Part shown: piece by piece, positions 11,341 to 21,130 of the stretch
Numbering within the stretch: the stretch's first letter is position 1
How the letters are laid out: each line of letters opens with the position of its first letter
Assembly: GCF_002288925.2 (NCBI RefSeq)
Contig: NW_022097993.1
Coordinates: 9,144,185 to 9,208,184 of the forward strand
Length of the DNA stretch: 64,000 nt
Source of the DNA: Delphinapterus leucas
Taxonomy: Eukaryota > Chordata > Mammalia > Artiodactyla > Monodontidae
Direction of reading: 5' to 3'
Position numbers and translations under genes: made by a program
Notes under the pieces: model-generated
Seen by the model: only the letters and a program-made list of their open reading frames with translations
What the model was told of the DNA's origin: nothing
Database searches by the model: none

Positions 11341-12605
11341 ACTGTTAAAAAAAAAAGAGAGAAATTATAACATGATAATTATAGAAGATGATCCTGCCAC
11401 TGACTGAAGATGGAACTGAGTTTCTAGAATTACTTCACAGGTACTACAAATGGAAGCAACAAAGACTATGAGTAAGTTTGTCAAAAGTGTTTTCTTCATA
11501 CACAGTTAAATTTAAATATCTTTCAAGTTATGATATAATCTCCGTATGATCTTTTTATTTTCAATTGCATTCTAGTCAAATGTCTTATTTACTTTTAGAG
11601 GAGCAAAAATAAGGTAAACATAAATATTTGCACTAACAAGTTCTGTGCTAGGACACTATGTATGGAATACATGTGTGCATATAGACAGAGAGAAATACAG
11701 ATATATAAAATGGAAAAAGCACAAAGTATTTTTCAGTTTATCAATAGATGACCTCAGTAACATTTCGGAAACTCACTACTTCCACAGACTGGTAACAAAG
11801 TACCAAAAGGATCACCTAAAACTCTGAGAGCCATCAAAGAATTTTAAAAATTATGAAACAATGCAGTCGTGTAGCCAATCTGTCTACCAGGTTGAAACCA
11901 AATAAAACTTCAAATAGCATCCTTGAAATGGTTGAAGGAAAAGGAAATCGAAGTGAAAACACCCACCCGTCGTTAAACACACCTAGAAGCTATGGCGGCC
12001 CAGCAATTGGGCCGTTTCAAGCACTTTCGCAGCAGTGGGCCGGGCGAAGACTCGCTCTGCTGGCGCTCTCAGTCACCAAAATAGCCATTTGCAATTAAAA
12101 ATTAAAACTGGCACCTCTTCTTCACAAGCTATTATCAAAAGACGGCTGGCTACCTTCCTTGTTTATAGTGGTTCTTGTATCAAGACTTCATGCCATTTTG
12201 AAGTATCTTTTTCTTATGTTTCATTTCTCTTGGGCCATAATGTTCCCAGTGCTAAGAATTTTAACACTTTCAACATTTCTAATTGGAATATGATCCTCAA
12301 ATACTACAGCATTGCTTCAATTTCTGAAAACAGATTGATTTGAGCATTTTATATGGAGCATTTTATGTTCCTAGATTAGCAGGGCAAAAAGCAGTATAAC
12401 TTGTAGAAGCCCTCTCTGTATTTAAGGGAAATCATTGGTTTTGAAGGAGTGAAAATAAAATGCAAACATCACTTTCTATAGACAGAGATTTAGCTCTGAA
12501 CAGAATATATATGTAAATAATAAGGTTGGTCATCACACAGGGAATGGCCAAGAGGGTCACATTCCATCTTCCACCAGGAAACCAGCAGTGTATTTTGGGG
12601 GATGA
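11341..12605. other. intronic DNA, unrecognised
   Basis: A/T-rich intron sequence with no clear repeat or coding exon. Open frames of 80-100 codons (11853-12098, 12035-12343) have no recognisable similarity and no splice context. Confidence 0.4.
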
Positions 12606-12609
12606 AGGG

Positions 12610-12760
12610 TGTGAATCAGTTTGCACGCATGGAGCATCTTCTACACGCCAGACCCTGGGCTGGGTGCTGGTGATACAGCAGAGAACCAGACAACAGCCCC
12701 TGCCCCTAAGAAGCCGGGTAGAGACGGCGATCAGCAGATCCTTTGTCCAACAGTGGAGTG
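12610..12760 (-). repeat. L2 3' end relic
   Basis: The order ggagcatcttctacacgcc, agaccctgggctgggtgct and ggtgatacagcagagaacc is the reverse of the L2 tail, the classic cacctactatgtgccagg type. Confidence 0.65.
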
Positions 12761-12944
12761 CTGTGCTCTGTTTAACTCCTTAGAAAGACCCCCTTGGCTA
12801 ATGTGTGGCCCACTGCCCCTCCCCAGGAGTTTGGAGTTAACGCGAACAATTAGGAGGTGGGCCCGCAGCTCGGGGCGGAGGAAGGGAAAGGATTAAGAGA
12901 TCAGGTCACTAATTACAAATACTCCTTCCCCTTCCGATTACATT

Positions 12945-13115
12945 TCAGACCCTCCACAGCAGGCTCCATCACAAACACCTCTGTGCCTGTTTCACAGATA
13001 AGATTTGGAGACCCAGGAGGGGGAAGTAACTTATTCCGAGTCACAAAGCGAATTAGTGGGCAAGTTGGAAGCAAAGATCTCCTGCTTCTGGGCCCATACC
13101 CTCCTCTTCTAAATG
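12945..13115 (-). repeat. MIR relic
   Basis: The segments tgtttcacagataagattt, ggagacccaggagg, gtaacttattccgagtcac and a diverged tail follow minus-strand MIR core order. Confidence 0.6.
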
Positions 13116-13214
13116 AATCATCAGTATCTTACTTCTAAGCAAATCAAAAAGACTTGGTAATTTCTTCGGCTTTGCTTCACTCTGCAACTCCTGTATGGAA
13201 GGTTTCCAAGGAAA

Positions 13215-13690
13215 ATGATTTACCTACTCATGCAGCAGGCATGTACGGAGGGTCTGCTCCATACAGGGCACCTTGCTAGGTGCTTGGGATTCAGAGATAA
13301 ATAGGAGGATTTCTGTTCACCCTCCTGTGGGAGAGACAGACCAAGTGGCTCACAAGGACCGCAAGGTGGGGCAAGCACCAGGGTAATGTCGTTCCCGGGG
13401 GCCCATGGGAGCTGACATGAGAGGCACCTAAACTATCCTGGCAGCGGGAGATGTGCCCAAGAGGAGGCGACCCTTGAATTGTGTTTTGAAGAAACAGTAG
13501 GAGTTGTGCAGCTAGAATGCAAGGGGTGGGAAAAGCCCCAGAGAAGAGCGTGTGCAAATACTGTGTCCGGCGGCAGATACAGGATGGGGGGGCTCAGCAA
13601 GGCTGGGGCTCAGGAGTGTATTAGAGATGAGACAGGAAACATGGCAGAGGCCACGTCACGAGGGGTCTTTTGAGCCGGTCCAAGGAATCT
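13215..13690 (-). repeat. L2 LINE 3' region
   Basis: The segments ggtctgctccatacagggc, accttgctaggtgcttggg, gtgggagagacagaccaag and caggaaacatggcagaggc come in reverse L2 order for nearly 480 bp. Open frames across it are accidental. Confidence 0.65.
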
Positions 13691-13699
13691 GGAGTTAAT

Positions 13700-14185
13700 C
13701 TACACTCCTGTCCCCTCCGTCCCAGCTCTCAGCCATCCTCAACCCACTTAAATCCCAGTCATGACACCATCCCACTGCTGCTGCTTCGGCAAAGGCCATC
13801 AGGGAACCTCCTTCGTCACCAACCAATGAAATCCTAGCACACCTCTTCTAGTTCTTTCTGCAGCACCGGAAATGCCGACGGCAGCTCCTTCCTGCACATG
13901 TCTTCCTGCCTTCGCTTTTACAAAGAGAAGGCCTCCTGGCTTTTCCCTGTGGCCTTGTGGTCACTGTCGAGGTTTCCCAGGTCCTTCTGTGATCTCTTAC
14001 AGAGCTGCGTCCCCACTCTGTCCTCCGCCACGTTCTCACCCCACCCTGCACCTCTGGGCTACCTCACTTGTCCCACTCATTGCTTTCACCAGCACAAAAC
14101 TGCTGGCAGCCTCCAAATCTGAATCTCTAATCGAGACATCTAGATTTTGCCCTCGATCTGTAAAGGCAGTCGTTCTTTGAAATAT
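13700..14185 (+). repeat. L2 LINE fragment, opposite orientation
   Basis: CT-rich plus-strand L2 text follows the minus-strand L2 directly: cactctgtcctccgccacg and agcacaaaactgctggcag. The two form a head-to-head pair, probably two unrelated old insertions. Confidence 0.5.
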
Positions 14186-14689
14186 ATTTTATTTTTGCTC
14201 TCTTTGCGACAGAAATGGTTCTAGCTGCCGATCCAAGACCCGACGGAGAGAGACCGTGCGTACCTGGTTCACTATTGTGTGTTTACCACTTACGATCTCT
14301 CCCTGAACCTCTGACAAACGTTTCAAACTGAACAAGTGCAAGTCGGAACTCATTATATCCCCTGAAAGCATGCCACTCGCCCTTTGTGCCGTATGTTAGT
14401 GAATGGTACTTCCATTCCCCACATCACCCAGCTCAGGGTCGTCTCTCTCACACCGCACGTGGGACTGGTGAAAACAATCTGCATGGTACCTACATAACTG
14501 CTCTCTAATTAAATCCCTCCATCTCATCCCTACGGTTACTGCCTAAGCTCCTCAGGCAATCGTCTCTCACCTTTCCAGAACAGTCCATGGCACAAAGGAG
14601 ACAGTCGACAGACATCGTGGCACGAATTTATGGATAAAAGAATACAAGAAGGAGTGGAGAACTTGGACAGCTGCTGTCATCTCCTCGCA

Positions 14690-15275
14690 GGCCACACTGG
14701 TCCCATCTGGCACCCTTCAATCCATTCACCGAACTAAGGAAAGACACATCTTCCCAAAATACGTGTCTGATGACATTATCCCTCTTGATTATCACCATTC
14801 ACTGACCAGTACCAGCTACAGGATAAAGACTAGATTCCATGGCCGGCGTCTGAAGCCACCCAAGGTCAGGCACATGTGCCTTTTGCTCTACCCTCTTTTC
14901 CTGAGGTCGTGCTCATACTGCAGATACTCACAGTACCCAGAATTACCATGTTGATTCCAGTGCCACGTCTTTGCCTAAGCTATTTTCTCCACCAAGATTG
15001 CTCACCCCCTCCTTGCTTTTACACTTGAAAATTTAGTCATTTGTCAAAGCTCAGCTCATACCTCTCTTCCTCTCGAAAGCCTGTGCCGACGTTTGTGCTC
15101 TCACCTCCACTTCCTCCTCTTTTCCCACATGACTCTGTACTCACGTCTACAACAGCAGCGTCTCAGTCCTGTTCACAGGCTTGCACTGGGGTCTTTTCCC
15201 TTCTTGAGAGTGGAGGCCTTCGCCTCATGAATTTGGGAATTAGCACACGTGAACACTCACATGTTTGCAGATGCA
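14690..15275 (+). repeat. L2 LINE fragment
   Basis: L2-like plus-strand order: ctacaggataaagactaga, gtcaggcacatgtgccttt, gtcaaagctcagctcatac and cttgagagtggaggccttc. The last corresponds to the cttgagggcaggga segment near the L2 3' end. The frame is fully decayed. Confidence 0.65.
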
Positions 15276-15615
15276 TGGATGAGTGAACAGATGAGTAGAT
15301 GGTAGAGAGTCATGGAAAGATTAGAGGCAAGGGGATATGATAAGATGTGCATTTGGGGAAAAACACTGTGGTGTCAGAGCAAAGAGCTGGAAGGCTGAGA
15401 ACAGAAGCCGGAGACCATTATAAATAATCCAGTGGGGATGGATGGAGAAACAGAGAGGGAGGGTAGCAGTAGCAAAGGAGAGAAGGGAATGGATTTGAAA
15501 AATATTTATAGCGTGAACACACAGACTTGGGTGGACAGCGGGAGCGAGTCTGAGAAAAATGAAGGGATCAAGGATGACTGCCGGGCTGCTAACCTGGATG
15601 ACTGGAGGATTTCTT
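15276..15615 (-). repeat. probable L2 LINE fragment
   Basis: ggatttgaaaaatatttat, tcaaggatgactgccgggc and cctggatgactggaggatt resemble the reverse of an internal L2 segment. The long open frame at 15432-15911 starts here and is judged accidental. Confidence 0.45.
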
Positions 15616-17949
15616 CTACTTTAAAACATATATACATTCTGATCCATGGCATGATGCCTGGCAGAGATGCACCAGACACAGTGGCGAGTTACGTGTGTCT
15701 GCCACACTGTTGCCTTTGCTGTTTCTCGGAAACACATTTGTTCCATCGGCGCGAATTTATATATGGAGCCCATCGTGTGTTTCTCTATTACCACCATTTA
15801 CTCTACACTTTTCCCGAAAAAGATGAGGGATTAAAAATGGACAAACAACATTCAAAGAAGTATGTCACCTCATATGCGAATAGCTCCTCCATTAAACTGA
15901 AGGACAGCTGAAAACAGGAGACATCCTAAAGAACGGTAAGAGAACAGACTCTCCTAATTTCCACCGATTTATAAAGATTGGAAGAAAGGATTTGCAGCAG
16001 GCCATCTCTTGTCCTTGCCAGCCATCTCATCAGTGGGCTGGGACACAAACACTTGAAACCACATTGTACACCATTAAAATACCATTATAATCATGGGTTT
16101 TGCATATTTAACAGAAATGTTTCATCACCTGAAACATAACTTCAAACATACTTTTCTTGCTTCTTGGCAAGGAAGCATGGGTCGACCAAGTAAATCCATC
16201 CCTGAAGTACCTCATTAATCACAGTGCACTTGTTCTTGGCAAGAGCCTTAATGTGCTACAAAACCTGTTATTAAAGTAAGATTTGGGGATTCCCAGGCTG
16301 GCAAAGAATTAGTTAGTTACACTGCTTTAGAAATGGTTTTCTTATAACTTCCTTTATTATTAATGGTCTTGTTAGACTTACAGCTCAAAGTAACTTTCCT
16401 TTATTAATTTAACGTGTGAAATCCAGCTACTCTAAAGCTTATTTAAAATCATAAGTAGCAATTGGCAAAGGTGGCCTGTCCCCCGCTACTGCATCCGCTG
16501 TAGTTGTGCAGATGCTCCTGTCTTTGTGCTAATGTGGGTCTAGCACCCCTACCGGATCGCTCAAGCATTACAGTTTCAGGCTCTAGAAATCAGTAACGCA
16601 AAACTTCACAGCAGCACGTGGCATTGACAAGAACATAATTTATTTTGTATCTACCACTAAAGACAATGATTGACCCATAAAGCCTGGTGAGTAGAGAATT
16701 ATTCGAACTTGAACCTCTTCAAAAATGATTTGTCAAAAATTTAAGATTCTGTAAGGCCAGAAAAACCTATTCGACCCCAACATATTGAAAACAGAACGTT
16801 GCATGACAAGAAGTCCTCATTCATGTTCAAGGGCAACGCTTAGGAGATACAAAGCACAAGCACCAACCAAAGTTGTCTCTCACCCTTTCTGAATATACAA
16901 TACATAAATTACCAAAAATTAAAGTCCGCTAAATAGCATCGTATTGTAAAATCAAAGCTATGAATGTTCTGAGCAAACTCTTGTGTAAAAAAACAAAAAA
17001 CCAATTTCCATACAGTATATATTCTGCTGCCAAATTGAGCACAAATCATATTGCTAAATGTTTTAGTGGATCCTGACAGGTCAAAATAATTTTTCAGGCT
17101 CATTAGGTAATAGGATTCATTATATATCAACTCAGAGGGCATGAACGTGAAAAGTATCAGTAGCGTTTCTCTAAGTCTAGCATTTACTGCAATAACCACA
17201 TCTAAGGCAACGTGAATCTTACACACATTATACCTTTTGATGTAATAATGATGCTACACAACACCCTCCTTGTGTACACTGTAAGATGGAAAGTTGGCTG
17301 GAATATTCCACCTCATGCTACAAGTTCACATCAATCTGGGGCTGTAAAATTTTCCAGACACCAGAGTCACACAGATTGTAGACTCCACCAATTTCCTGAC
17401 TGCTATGTGGTCAAATTCCAGGCTCACCTATTTACCAAACCAGCCACTTCATCCATGTTATTTCAAAAAATGTTTCTGGAGTCGATGCCCATCCTCCATC
17501 CCAGGTGAGAGCTATGTTTGGATGACACGCCTCATTTCTAAAAGATACCTAATTCACGTGTTGCAAATCTTTTTACTAGGAAACAAGGAACCTGTCAGTG
17601 AGTGCCTTAAACTTTCTCTACTGGCCTCCTATGGCTGCTGTCTTTATATTTCATTTTAACATAAAAAAGCAAAAAAGGGGAACTAAAAAGAGAGGAGAAA
17701 AAGAAGAAGAAAAGATGATGGCGTAACGGCATAAAAACTACCTTAAAATGTCCACATAAACCTAACTCTAACAGGAGACTGAATGAATGGTCATTGCGGG
17801 AAAAATAGTAGTAAACTTCAAACGCACTGAAAGATTTCAAATGCCTAAGGGAAAAATAAACATTTGCTTCCAATCAGTTTCTCGTTAAGCATCCTCTACT
17901 AGATGATGAAGCCTCAACACACACGCTCTGACTCCAAGCCACCACTGCC
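15616..17949. other. proximal intron 1, no repeats recognised
   Basis: About 2.3 kb next to the CpG island shows no transposon I recognise and no coding signal. Low repeat content beside a developmental channel promoter fits regulatory DNA, but that is inference only. A polypurine run lies at about 17668-17716. Confidence 0.4.
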
Positions 17950-18626
17950 TGCTTCACCCACTGCCTGATCCCGTCCCGGGCGGCGCGCCGGCCCTGCACC
18001 TCGGCCCGCGCCCCTGCGCGCTGGGCTCCCCGCCAGCCTCGGCTACTACGCCCGAGCGAGGATCCCCTCGCCCGGCCCTTCTCGCCCCCTCTGGGCCTCG
18101 GCCACCACTGTGGCAGGAAGGACTACGTGCACTGACAGACTTTCCGTTAGTGGCGGTTGAGGTAGCTGCGAGGCGTGTTTCCGGGCGCGCTGGAAACCTA
18201 GCTGCTGTTCCCCCCCACCACCCCGCCGCGAGCAGCAGGCCCCCCTCCAGCTCCGCCCCGGGGACCAGGACCCGGGCCTGCGTCTCTCCTCTCCCCGCCG
18301 CCTCTACCCCGCCATCACCTCCTAACCTTTCCAACACACTCTCCCGAGCCTCACGCGGGCGCTCCGCCTCCCTGAGCCTTGCCCAGCTCCCGGGCGCCCC
18401 CCACGGTTGGAGTGGACGTATCTCGGGACCTAATCGCTCCCAATTATCCGCGCAGCCGGGGTCCCGCGCCTGCCCGGCTCTACCCCCGGGCGCCCAGAGC
18501 GGCCGGGTGGCTCAGCGGGAGCGCCGACGGGAAGGCTCCTTCCGCAGAGGCGAGAGAGGTGGGGCTCAGGGAGCTGGGAGGCTCTAGGAGGAAGACCCTA
18601 AACACGTGCAAAGAAATAAAAGCCAC

Positions 18627-18687
18627 CACGTGTGCGCACGCGAGTGTGTGTGCGCGTGTACGTGTGTGTGTGTGTGCATGCGCGCGC
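18627..18687. repeat. alternating purine-pyrimidine tract (GT/GC)
   Basis: A mixed GT/GC/CA tract starts about 100 bp inside intron 1. From 18643 to 18687 purines and pyrimidines alternate without a break (gtgtgtgtgcgcgtgtacg, then a GT run and catgcgcgcgc). Such sequence can adopt Z-DNA under negative supercoiling. Confidence 0.9.
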
Positions 18688-18777
18688 CCGGCCAGGGCGT
18701 CTGCGCCGGGCGTCCGGGGGACCAGGCAAGAGGGCCCCCGCCGCCGCGGTGGCGGGGGGCGCGCGGGGGGCGCGGGT

Positions 18778-18783
18778 ACTCAC
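18778..18783 (-). promoter_or_regulatory. KCNQ5 exon 1 splice donor
   Basis: On the minus strand the exon ends TTCGT and the intron opens GTGAGTA, a near-perfect donor. The codon is split after its second base (GT), so residue 134 is valine whatever base follows. Without splicing the frame meets TGA at once (18782-18780). Confidence 0.95.
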
Positions 18784-19184
18784 ACGAAAGCGTGGTAGAC
18801 GAACGCCCAGCCGCGGGGTCTCTCCAGCACGTTGTACAGGTAGTTCTGCAGCCGCCGGTACTTGACGTTACGCCGGCAGCTCTGGCCGCTGCTGTAGGAG
18901 AGCGGCTTCCCCAGCAGGCTCATCCGGGCGCCCTGCTTGCCCCGCCGGCTCTCCCGCAGGCCGCCGCCGCCGCCGCCCAGCGCGGCCGCGCGGGTGCCCA
19001 GCAGCAGCAGCCCGTCGCCCCCGGCGGCCGCCGAGTTCAGCAGCGCCCTGGCCCGGCCCGACTCCACATCCTTCATGCCGCAGCCCGCGCGCCCCCAGCC
19101 CGCCGCCGCCGCCGCCGCCGCACCGCTCCTCACCCAGAGCCCGGCGGCGCCGCCCTCCTCTCCGCCCGCGTGCTGGCGGGGCAT
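18784..19184 (-). CDS. KCNQ5: KCNQ5 exon 1 (Kv7.5 voltage-gated potassium channel, N-terminus)
   Basis: This exon encodes the cytoplasmic N-terminus of KCNQ5, a tetrameric six-segment potassium channel that carries M-type current in neurons and also acts in muscle. It holds 133 codons plus two bases. Visible in order: the start [17 protein letters not shown]; a seven-alanine run (residues 22-28); MKDVESGR (37-44); LLLLGTRAA (59-67); a six-glycine run (70-75); [18 protein letters not shown] (80-97); then the highly conserved CRRNVKYRR and [15 protein letters not shown], leading into the first residues of S1 (FVYHAFV). This match to mammalian KCNQ5 is unmistakable. The rest of S1, the voltage sensor, the pore and the C-terminal calmodulin and assembly regions are encoded by exons beyond the left edge. 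The start matches the family, and the ATG has G at -3 and C at +4. No stop or frameshift is present. Confidence 0.97.
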
Positions 19185-19189
19185 GGCAT
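19130..19189 (-). promoter_or_regulatory. upstream ORF overlapping the KCNQ5 start
   Basis: An ATG lies 5 nt upstream of the KCNQ5 ATG, in another frame (ATGCCATG on the minus strand). It opens 19 codons that end at TGA at 19132-19130, inside the KCNQ5 coding sequence. Its context (G at -3, C at +4) is about as good as that of the main start. If the transcript includes it, ribosomes must leak past it, or reinitiate, to make the channel. Whether it is used is not known from sequence. Confidence 0.7.
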
Positions 19190-21130
19190 CACCGCGGGCA
19201 CCGCGAGGGGGGCGCCGCCGGCGGGGGCCGCGGCCTCATGCGCGCCGGCCGCTTTCGAGGAGGCGGCGGCGGCGGACGGGGCGCCCGGCGGCCCTCGACC
19301 TGCGCGCCGGGGGAGGGGAAGCAGCGGGGGCGGAAGGGCGCGCGGACGAGACGGAGGAGTCCCGGGGTCGAGCAGCCTATAGCTTCGAATGCGTAATCAG
19401 GACGTGTCGGGGGCGTCACTCCAAGAGGGCTTCTCCGGCCCCTCCGTTCCCGTGGCGGATACTCCCTCCTGGCGAAGCGCCCCCGGGGCTGGAACGGGAG
19501 CTCCCCCGCGCGCACGCCCGGCCCCGGGCTCCCCACGCCAGAGGGGGCCGGGCCCCGAAGCCCCTCTCGGAGGCCGAGTTCGGCGTGTTCTCCCCGGCGC
19601 TTTGGAGGTGTCCGGAAGGTGCGGCCCGCCTTGTGCCCGGAGGAGGGACGGGAGAGGCAGGCGCCGTTCCCTCCCGCCGCTACGCCGCCGCGCGGGCTGG
19701 TCCCGCCGTCCTTCCGCGAGGGGTGTGCGCGGGAACGGCCCGGCCCTTCCCTCCAGGTACCAGCCAGTCCCCGGGCGCGCGGGCCGAGGCTCCGGGCGGG
19801 GGCGCTCGGGTCCCCGCGTTCAGGGTGCTGACCCGCAGGACACGGCCGCCGAGCCGGCGAGGTGGGCACCGGGCATCTCCCCGCCGCTCACTCCGGCTGG
19901 CGGGCTGTGACTGTCCATCCCGGCATCAGACCAGAGTAGCAGGACATCCCTCCCAGCCCGGGGGTGGAGTGTGGGGAGGGCGTCAAAACTCCAAAGTGGC
20001 TCCTCCGCGGTGAGCTAGCGGCCCCGAGCTGCGCCTGGCAGCCGCGCGAAGCAGGGGAGGACAAACCGGGTCCCTCCGTCAAGAAATTTTCATTTATGTC
20101 CGAGATAGTCATACAACGGCCGAGTCTCGGCAGTGGCGGCGGCGGCCCCAGAGGTTGGGGGGAAAATCCTGGAGGATGGAGAGCCCAGGACACCGGCTTC
20201 GCGGGGTCCCCTCCCCACCCCGGTCTGCCGCCACTTACGCGGTGAGAGACGCGTCGCGAGGGACGAGTGGCTGGATCTCCTGCCGCCCGCAAGCCCCCAG
20301 CCCGCGGGGAGGAGGGAGGCCGCGGGGTCCCTGGCTGCGCCTCTGGCCTAAAGCGAGCCCGCGTCAAAAACCGTAAGCCGCTCAACCTCGCAGTCAGCTG
20401 GGGACGCCGAAAGGAAGCCGGGCTTGGGAACTTCTTCCAACAGAGTGGAATCCCTCCCCCCCGCCCCCGAAATAGGAAGGAAAGGATCACAAGTTAAACT
20501 GAAGGAAGAACTGGGGTTCCACCACAAAGCCAGAGCAGACGCTTCCGAGGTAGTGCGTCCAAGTGCCTCTCCCTTTGAGAAGCCTAAAGTCGAGGCGCGA
20601 GTCCGGTGGCGGCTATCGCCGCCCCTCGGAGGGAGATGCTCTGCCGGCCCCGCTCTGGGCGCACACCCACGGCAGCTCCCGTCTGCCTTCGGCAGCCGCG
20701 GCACCTCCACGCTTTGCCCTTCCTTTTATTGTCGTCGCTGTGAGGCTTGCGCGGCCCTCTCGCCGGCTCCAGGCCGCCGGCGGGACCCCGCTTCCATCCC
20801 GCCTTGTCCCCAAGCCTGGCGGCGGCGGCGGACACTTCCCCGCGGCGCTCCGTGCAGCTGGCGGCGGCGCCACTTGACTGCTGAGCTCCGGCCCCCGGAG
20901 TCGCTCTCCGGTCCCCTAATTCACTTCCCACCCGCGCGCGTGGAGGGGCGAGGGGGACGCCCGGTGGCCCGATGTTCAGGTCGAGGCAGAGCGCATCCTG
21001 GAGCGAAGGCTGTCGTCCCCGAGCCGCGCGAGGACCCGGCCGAGGGCGGGGAGTTGGCCGTCGCTATATTTAGACACACCACACCACCCCCTCCCCGGAG
21101 TTTCTGCGCGGGGACTTTCAGGGTCAAAGC

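Larger units (their letters stand above)
1..18783 (-). other. KCNQ5 intron 1, 5' part
   Basis: Everything left of the exon 1 donor lies downstream of exon 1 in the direction of transcription, so it is the beginning of KCNQ5 intron 1. Intron 1 of this gene is very long in other mammals, which fits the absence of any further KCNQ5 exon here. The stretch is filled with SINEs, L1 3' ends, MIR and L2 relics, listed separately. No open reading frame in it resembles a conserved protein. Confidence 0.9.
17950..21130. promoter_or_regulatory. CpG island and KCNQ5 promoter region
   Basis: Base composition changes abruptly from A/T-rich flanks to very GC-rich DNA dense in CpG between about 17950 and 21130, with many CCGCCC/GGGCGG-type boxes. 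The island contains KCNQ5 exon 1 (18784-19184) and extends about 1.9 kb upstream of the ATG, so the transcription start and 5' UTR should lie in 19185-21100. No convincing TATA box sits at a sensible distance, as is usual for CpG-island promoters. The start site cannot be placed from sequence alone. Many long open frames on both strands are by-products of GC-rich DNA with few stop codons. Confidence 0.88.

Noticed and set aside
15432..15911. A 159-codon plus-strand frame
   Set aside because: It begins in a probable L2 relic and has no recognisable domain or splice context.
19189..19869. A 226-codon minus-strand frame just upstream of KCNQ5, possible N-terminal extension or separate protein
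   Set aside because: It is in a different frame from KCNQ5, is Pro/Arg-rich without domains, and lies where the 5' UTR and promoter are expected.
18937..20013. A 358-codon plus-strand open frame across the CpG island, and similar long frames on both strands nearby
   Set aside because: These are low-complexity Arg/Pro/Ala/Gly translations expected from GC-rich DNA with few stop codons. They overlap KCNQ5 exon 1 antisense and the promoter, and resemble no family.
21110..21119. NF-kB-like motif ggggactttc
   Set aside because: A single short match at the edge of a CpG island is expected by chance and cannot be supported.
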